In this document: piece by piece, positions 59,435-64,000 of the stretch
Position numbering within the stretch: position 1 is the stretch's first letter
Layout: every line of letters starts with the position of its first letter
Source: Streptomyces akebiae
GTDB taxonomy: Bacteria > Actinomycetota > Actinomycetes > Streptomycetales > Streptomycetaceae
Length of the DNA: 64,000 nt
Reading direction: 5' to 3'
Assembly (NCBI RefSeq): GCF_019599145.1
Contig: NZ_CP080647.1
Location: 930,001 to 994,000, forward strand
The notes under the pieces: model-generated
The model's input: only the letters and a program-made list of their open reading frames with translations
Database searches by the model: none
Told to the model about the DNA's origin: nothing
Program-made: the position numbers and the translations under genes

Positions 59435-60213
59435 GGGGATTCCTCGGGGAGCGGGTCGGTCGCGAGGTCTTCGTGGTCATCGTGGTCTTCGCGGTCGTCG
59501 AGGTCGTCGAGGTCTTCCTGGGCCTGTACGGCCGCCAGGTCCTGGGACGCCTGCGCGAGCAGTGACTCGACGGCGGCCACCGCCGCGTCCGGATCACCCG
59601 CCTCGACCGCCGCCAGCAGTTCCTGGTGCACGGGGATGGAGTCGGAGAAGTGCCGGGCGCCGTGCACGATGCGGTCACGGACCCGCAGACCGGCCTCGAT
59701 GACGACCTCCATCCGGCTGAGCAGTTCGTTGTGGGCGGAGTCCAGCAGGGCGCGGTGAAAGGCCAGGTCCGCCTCGACCATCGCGTCCGCGTCCGTCCCG
59801 GCGGCCGCCATCGCGTCGAGTGCCTGCCGCAGCGCGTCCAGGTCGGCGGGGGTACGGCGGGCCGCGGCGAGCCGGGCTCCGGCGGGCTCGACTATCGCGC
59901 GCACCTCGGCGAGGTCCTCCAGAAAGCCGTCGGTGGGAGCGCTGCTGCCCTGCCAGCGCAGCAGGTCGCTGTCGAGCAGGTTCCAGTCGGCGCGGGGCCG
60001 GATGGTCGTCCCGCGTTTCTGCTTCGACTCCAGCAGGCCCTTGGACGCCAGGACGCGCAGAGCCTCGCGCACGACGGTCTTGCTGACGCCCAGCTCGGTC
60101 TCGAACTTGACGGGGTCCACGACGGAGCCCGGGGGGTAGTCGCCGCGGATGATGCGCCGGCCCAGCTCCTCCACCGCCTGGCCGTGCAGCCCCCTACCGG
60201 GATGAGTCACCAC
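59431..60213 (-). CDS. GntR-family (FadR/FCD) regulator, DgoR-like
   Basis: The start is GTG 60213 (a second GTG follows directly), giving 260 residues. The winged helix-turn-helix is LGVSKTVVREALRVLASKGL (about residues 40-60). The FCD effector domain has AEVRAIVEPAGARLAAARRT and FHRALLDSAHNELL, with metal His residues in SIPVHQELLAAV. The acidic C-terminal tail EDLDDLDDREDHDDHEDLA is encoded by six 9-bp repeats (59464-59517) and is not part of the family. It probably represses the operon in the absence of galactonate, and may also act on the divergent importer promoter. Confidence 0.9.
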   Translation of the reverse strand: MVTHPGRGLHGQAVEELGRRIIRGDYPPGSVVDPVKFETELGVSKTVVREALRVLASKGLLESKQKRGTTIRPRADWNLLDSDLLRWQGSSAPTDGFLEDLAEVRAIVEPAGARLAAARRTPADLDALRQALDAMAAAGTDADAMVEADLAFHRALLDSAHNELLSRMEVVIEAGLRVRDRIVHGARHFSDSIPVHQELLAAVEAGDPDAAVAAVESLLAQASQDLAAVQAQEDLDDLDDREDHDDHEDLATDPLPEESP

Positions 60214-60280
60214 GTTCTCCGTTTCCGTTCAGTCGCTGTTCGCGGATGCCGCGTACAGCTTCCCGCGCAGGACGCCCCGC

Positions 60281-61042
60281 TCACGAGGACTCCTTCATGA
60301 CGCTCCATCCTCCATCGACCACCAGGCTCGCTCCGGTCACATAGGAGGCGTCCGCCGATGCCAGGAACGCGACCGCCGAGGCGACTTCCTCCGGCTGCCC
60401 GAACCGCTTCGCCGCCGTGGCCGACACGCTGCGCGCCCTCTCGGACTCCGGGATGCCGTCCCAGGCCGCGGTGAGGATGGGGCCGGGCAGCACCGTGTTG
60501 ACCCGGATGTCCGGCCCGTACTCGACAGCCAGTTGCCGCCCCAGCGAGCACAGCGCGCCCTTCGCGGCGGCGTAGGCGGCGTGGCCGGGCAGGCCCATGA
60601 CGGCGTGTACCGAGGAGGTGAGGACGACGGATCCCGACGCCTCGCGCAGCATGGCCGCGAAGGTCTTCATCCCGCGCCAGGCCGGCTTCAGCAGTACGGC
60701 CATCTGGCCGTCCCACTCGGCCTCGCTCAACTCGTGTGCGGGCTTGTTGAGTTGGGCGAAGGCGTTGCTGTGCAGCACGTCCAGCCGCCCGTGTCGCTCG
60801 TCGACGTGGCGGGCCAGGTTCGCCCAGTCGGCGGCCGAGGTCACGTCGCACCGCACGTACTCCGCCCGGCCGCCGCCGTCCTCGATGCCTGCGGCGAGCG
60901 TCTTGCCGGCCGTGTCGTCCACGTCCGTGACCACGACGGTCGCGCCCTCGTCGGCGAGCCTTCGAGCCGTGGCCGCGCCTATCCCGCGCGCGGCGCCGGT
61001 GATCACCGCCACGCGTCCCGCCATCCTGCGGCACTCCGTCAT
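60281..61042 (-). CDS. short-chain dehydrogenase, probable hexose 1-dehydrogenase
   Basis: The ATG at 61042 follows GGGAGAC with good spacing and gives 253 residues; ATGs at 61096 and 61024 are less likely. The Rossmann loop is VAVITGAARGIGAATARRL; VTDVDD indicates NAD binding; catalytic Ser and Tyr-Lys are in LTSSVHAV and AAYAAAKGALC. Its place as first gene of the operon suggests it oxidises galactose (or a related hexose) to the lactone that the SMP-30 enzyme opens, which is inference. A 67-bp gap precedes the GntR gene. Confidence 0.85.
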   Translation of the reverse strand: MTECRRMAGRVAVITGAARGIGAATARRLADEGATVVVTDVDDTAGKTLAAGIEDGGGRAEYVRCDVTSAADWANLARHVDERHGRLDVLHSNAFAQLNKPAHELSEAEWDGQMAVLLKPAWRGMKTFAAMLREASGSVVLTSSVHAVMGLPGHAAYAAAKGALCSLGRQLAVEYGPDIRVNTVLPGPILTAAWDGIPESERARSVSATAAKRFGQPEEVASAVAFLASADASYVTGASLVVDGGWSVMKESS

Positions 61043-61091
61043 CGTGCGCGTCTCCCGTCTGATGCCTGCTGACGACACCCACCATAGCTCT

Positions 61092-61107
61092 TTCAATTAA
61101 TTATGAA
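61092..61107. promoter_or_regulatory. AT-rich dyad in the divergent promoter region
   Basis: TTCAATTAATTATGAA, an imperfect palindrome with TTCA/TGAA ends, sits in a markedly AT-rich island between the divergent SDR operon and the importer operon. It is a reasonable operator for the DgoR-like GntR protein. TTGACG at 61114-61119 may be the importer's -35. Confidence 0.5.
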
Positions 61108-61182
61108 TATATCTTGACGGCGCGGCGATGCCGCTCCAAGACTGACCGGCATTGCCGCACTCAGCGAGCCGCGAAGAAGTCA

Positions 61183-61209
61183 CAAGGGACACAAGGGACG
61201 CAAGGGACA
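61183..61209 (+). repeat. three 9-bp tandem repeats, each with an AAGGG
   Basis: CAAGGGAC(A/G) occurs three times in tandem just before the binding-protein ATG at 61213. The last AAGGG is well placed as ribosome binding site; the others are duplicates upstream. Confidence 0.8.
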
Positions 61210-61212
61210 CAC

Positions 61213-62562
61213 ATGAACAGCTCACCACCCTCGCGGAGGTCGGTGCTCCGATGGGGCGCCGGGGCGACCGGAGCACTTGCCACGCTCCCCGCCCTCACCG
61301 CCTGCGGTCAGACCGTGGGAGCCGCCCGCACGACCCGGCAGGCGGCCACCCGCCCCGGACAGAAGGTGAACCTCGTCTTCTGGACCTGGGTGCCGATGCA
61401 GAAAACCGTCGACCTGTGGAACCGGACGCACCCCGACATCCACGTCGAGATGCAGACCATCCCCCAGAACGTGCAGGGCGGCTACCAGAAGATGCACGCC
61501 TCGCTGACGGCCGGGAACCCGCCGGACCTGGCGCAGGTCGAGTATCACGAGCTTCCCGGCTTCATGCTGGTCAACGGCCTGACGGACCTGAGCGCGTACG
61601 GTGCCGACGAGCTGCGCGACAGCTACGTGCCGTGGCAGTGGAACCAGGGCGTCTTCGACGGGCGGGTCCGTACCATCCCGCAGGCGTCGGGCCCGATGGG
61701 CCTCTTCTACCGCAAGGACCTCTTCGAGAAGTGGGGCATCGAAACGCCCGCCACCTGGGCCGAGTTCGAGCAGGCCGCCCGCGTGGTGAAGGCCCGAGGC
61801 GGCGGCGCCCGACTATGCACGTTCGCGCCCAACCAGCCGAGCTGGTTCGCCGCGATGTGCTGGCAGCGCGGTGCGCGCTGGATACGGACCGAGGGCGACG
61901 ACTGGATCGTCGACATGAACAGCGACCTCTCGCGTGAGGTGGCCGACTTCTGGGAGCGGATGGTCCGCGACGACCTCGTGTTCGTCGGGCCCGACATGTC
62001 CAGCGCCTGGTTCAGGCAGGTCCAGACCGGACAGATCTCCGCCTGGGTAGGCCCCCAGTGGGGCGACGCCATGCTGCGCAGCAACGCACCGGGCACCAAG
62101 GGGAAGTGGCGGGTCGCTCCCCTGCCGCAGTGGACTCGGGGGGACAACGCCTCCGCCAACTGGGGCGGATCGTCCACCGCCATCCTCCAGGGCACCCGCC
62201 ACCCGCGTGAGGCGCTGCGGTTCGCGCACTGGGTCAACACCGATCCCGAGGCCGTGGACCTGAACATCTCGGTCGGCTACGGCTGGCCCGCCGCCGCCGG
62301 CGTCTTCCGCGGATCGGCACTCGACAAGCCCGACCCGTTCTTCGGCGGCCAGCGGTACAACGACGTGTTCACCGCGTCCGACCGGGCCATCGACACCTCC
62401 TGGAAGTGGTCCCCCACCACGGACGCCGACTTCGCCCAGTTCGGAGACGCCTTCGGTGCGGCCATGGCCGGAGGCGGTTCCCTCGCCGCGACGCTGGCCG
62501 GCGCGCAGAAGAACACCGTGGACAACCTGCTGGCCAAGGGCCTCAAGGCGAGGAGCGCGTGA
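61213..62562 (+). CDS. sugar ABC transporter substrate-binding lipoprotein
   Basis: The ATG at 61213 gives 449 residues. The signal combines a twin-arginine motif (SRRSVLRWGA) with a lipobox LTAC (Cys31), so it may be Tat-exported and lipid-anchored. The mature part is a family-1 solute-binding protein (VNLVFWTWVPMQKTVDLWNR, PMGLFYRKDLFEKWGI, QVQTGQISAWVGPQWGD). Its stop overlaps the next gene's start. Divergence from the dgo-type operon suggests it binds galactose, a galactoside or galactonate-yielding oligosaccharide. Confidence 0.92.
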   Translation: MNSSPPSRRSVLRWGAGATGALATLPALTACGQTVGAARTTRQAATRPGQKVNLVFWTWVPMQKTVDLWNRTHPDIHVEMQTIPQNVQGGYQKMHASLTAGNPPDLAQVEYHELPGFMLVNGLTDLSAYGADELRDSYVPWQWNQGVFDGRVRTIPQASGPMGLFYRKDLFEKWGIETPATWAEFEQAARVVKARGGGARLCTFAPNQPSWFAAMCWQRGARWIRTEGDDWIVDMNSDLSREVADFWERMVRDDLVFVGPDMSSAWFRQVQTGQISAWVGPQWGDAMLRSNAPGTKGKWRVAPLPQWTRGDNASANWGGSSTAILQGTRHPREALRFAHWVNTDPEAVDLNISVGYGWPAAAGVFRGSALDKPDPFFGGQRYNDVFTASDRAIDTSWKWSPTTDADFAQFGDAFGAAMAGGGSLAATLAGAQKNTVDNLLAKGLKARSA

Positions 62563-63542
62563 TGGGCACCGCGATCAGCCGGACGAAGAACCGGACGAAG
62601 AACCGAGCGGAGAAACGGACGGAGAAACGGACACCGGGCGGCCGGCGCTCCGCTCGCCCGGACCGGGCGGCCTGGACGTTCCTCCTCCCCTTCGTCGCCC
62701 TCTTCCTGTTCACCTTCGTCCTCCCGCTCGGCTACGCCGTCTACCAGAGCATGCTCAAGCCGGTCCGCTCCGGTCCGCTGGGCCTGGGTCCGGCCACCGT
62801 CGGCTTCGCCGGGCTGGACAACTACTCCCTCGCCCTGCAGCAGTCGGCCTTCCTGGAGAGCTTCGCGCGGGTGCTGCTCTTCGGCGTCGTGCAGATCCCC
62901 GTGATGCTGCTGCTGGCCACCGCGCTGGCACTGGCCCTCGACACGCTCTCCCACCGCTGGGCGGGCGTCCTGCGAGCCGCCTACTTCCTGCCGTACGGCG
63001 TCCCCGGCGTCATCGCCTCGATCCTCTGGGGCTTCTTGTACGTACCGGGCGTCAGCCCGGTCGTCGACCTGCTCGGCAGGGTCGGCCTCGCGCCCGACTT
63101 CCTCGGCTACGACAACGTGCTGTGGTCCATCGCCAACATCGTGATCTGGGAGTTCGCCGGCTACAACATGCTGGTGATCGTCGCCCAGCTCAAGGCGATC
63201 CCGCAGGAGCTCTACGAGGCCGCGCGCATCGACGGGGCCGGTGCGTGGCAGACGGCGATCCGGATCAAGCTCCCCCTGGCCCGGCCCGCCCTCGTCCTCA
63301 CCGGTGTCTTCTCCATCATCGGCACGCTGCAGCTCTTCGCCGAGCCGCTCGTCATCAAGCCGCTGACCTCGTCGGTCACCAGTTCGTACACACCGAACCT
63401 GAGCGCCTACAACGAGGCGTTCGCCAACAACAACATCTACCTCGCCGCGGCCGAGTCGGTGATCCTCGCCCTCGTCGCGAGCGTGCTGTCGTTCGGCTTC
63501 CTCAGCCTGGTGAACCGCGGGAAGGGAAGGGATGCACGGTGA
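62562..63542 (+). CDS. sugar ABC transporter permease (MalF type)
   Basis: The ATG at 62562 overlaps the previous TGA by one base. The 326-residue protein has a Lys/Arg N-terminal tail (RTKNRTKNRAEKRTEKR) encoded by four 12-bp tandem repeats (62580-62627), then six membrane segments (WTFLLPFVALFLFTFVLPLG first). The EAA loop is ELYEAARIDGAGAWQTAIRI. It pairs with the following permease; no ATPase is present before the window ends. Confidence 0.92.
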   Translation: MGTAISRTKNRTKNRAEKRTEKRTPGGRRSARPDRAAWTFLLPFVALFLFTFVLPLGYAVYQSMLKPVRSGPLGLGPATVGFAGLDNYSLALQQSAFLESFARVLLFGVVQIPVMLLLATALALALDTLSHRWAGVLRAAYFLPYGVPGVIASILWGFLYVPGVSPVVDLLGRVGLAPDFLGYDNVLWSIANIVIWEFAGYNMLVIVAQLKAIPQELYEAARIDGAGAWQTAIRIKLPLARPALVLTGVFSIIGTLQLFAEPLVIKPLTSSVTSSYTPNLSAYNEAFANNNIYLAAAESVILALVASVLSFGFLSLVNRGKGRDAR

Positions 63543-64000
63543 GCGTGTCCACACCCGACGTCAGGAAGCCGACCGCCGCCGCTCGGGCTCCACGGGCCGC
63601 CACGGGACGTCGGGCCGGCAAGCCGCGCCGTGGCGTGAGGCCCTCGCGGATCCTGCTCGTCGCGCTGCTGACCGTCGCGGCGCTCTACTTCCTGCTGCCC
63701 GTCTACTGGCTGCTGGTGGCCTCCACCAAGAGCGGTGCCGACCTCTTCGGCAGTTTCGGCCTGTGGTTCTCCGACCCGCAGTGGCCGCACAACCTGTCCC
63801 AGGTCTTCTCCTACGACGACGGCGTGTTCTGGAGCTGGACGTGGAACAGCTTCCTGTACGCGGGGGTCGGCGGCGCGCTGGCGACCCTGCTCGCGTGCGC
63901 CGCCGGGTACGCCCTTGCCGTGTACCGCTTCCGCGGACGGGAGACGGTCTTCAGGGTGGTGCTCGCCGGTGTGCTGCTGCCCAGCACCGCGCTCGCCCTC
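63539..64000 (+). CDS. sugar ABC transporter permease (MalG type), partial
   Basis: The GTG at 63539 overlaps the previous stop (GTGA). The frame stays open to the right edge for 154 codons: MSVSTPDVRKPTAAARAPRA, then the first membrane segment ILLVALLTVAALYFLLPVYW and the second around FLYAGVGGALATLLACAAGY. The EAA loop lies beyond the window. Confidence 0.9.
   Translation, partial: MSVSTPDVRKPTAAARAPRAATGRRAGKPRRGVRPSRILLVALLTVAALYFLLPVYWLLVASTKSGADLFGSFGLWFSDPQWPHNLSQVFSYDDGVFWSWTWNSFLYAGVGGALATLLACAAGYALAVYRFRGRETVFRVVLAGVLLPSTALAL

Overview
The window is chromosomal DNA from a high-GC actinomycete, almost certainly Streptomyces. Coding GC is very high, GTG and TTG starts are common, many exported proteins carry Tat signals, and the families present are typical of the genus: a class F sortase, SpoIIE-type phosphatase, WS/DGAT, an actinobacterial glycogen pathway, Rpf/LysM/M23 cell-wall enzymes, and sugar ABC importers lacking their own ATPase. 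No tRNA, rRNA, CRISPR array, intact IS element or prophage gene was seen.

1-24.9 kb is mostly conserved core and housekeeping sequence. In order it holds a truncated secreted protein with a class F sortase, a polysaccharide deacetylase, a universal stress protein, an ECF sigma factor with a downstream zinc anti-sigma factor, an Fpg-type glycosylase, and a PAS-GAF-SpoIIE-HATPase regulator. These are followed by a lipase-maturation-factor-like membrane protein, an AA10 LPMO behind a perfect CebR box, a GNAT, a 57-residue peptide, a degenerate HD protein, a zinc-ribbon SDR, a WS/DGAT, glgC-glgA, a 2Fe-2S protein, a DMT permease, an Rpf-LysM-M23 enzyme, gnd, a small Pro-rich ORF, a GNAT and panD. 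Strong hairpin terminators separate many of them.

25.4-40.3 kb is a carbohydrate-utilisation locus. It encodes a Tat-secreted GH30 with two discoidin domains, a cytoplasmic GH32, a GH3, two ABC permeases, a lipoprotein binding protein and a LacI regulator. A divergent secreted GH32 fructanase lies behind two tandem LacI-type operators. That fructanase carries a nested domain duplication. The locus likely degrades fructan and beta-glucoside material outside the cell, imports the products and finishes hydrolysis inside; the ATPase must come from elsewhere, probably an MsiK-type protein.

41.1-46.3 kb encodes a Tat-exported PaoABC-type molybdenum aldehyde oxidoreductase plus its XdhC-type maturation factor. 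A 27-bp motif upstream is shared with the promoter of the XRE regulator at 46.6-47.4 kb. 47.5-55.6 kb is eroded accessory DNA: gene fragments (ADH, oxidoreductase, anti-sigma kinase, STAS, metallophosphoesterase, LysR), a frameshifted tartrate dehydrogenase, and intact ADH, MFS, XRE and SDR genes.

55.6-64 kb is a galactonate-type catabolic operon (lactonase, KDG-type kinase, KDPG-type aldolase, dgoD, GntR regulator, SDR dehydrogenase), divergent from an ABC sugar importer (binding protein and two permeases, the last cut by the window edge). Together they suggest uptake of a hexose, oxidation to the lactone, hydrolysis, dehydration, phosphorylation and aldol cleavage. The operon is unusually rich in short tandem repeats.
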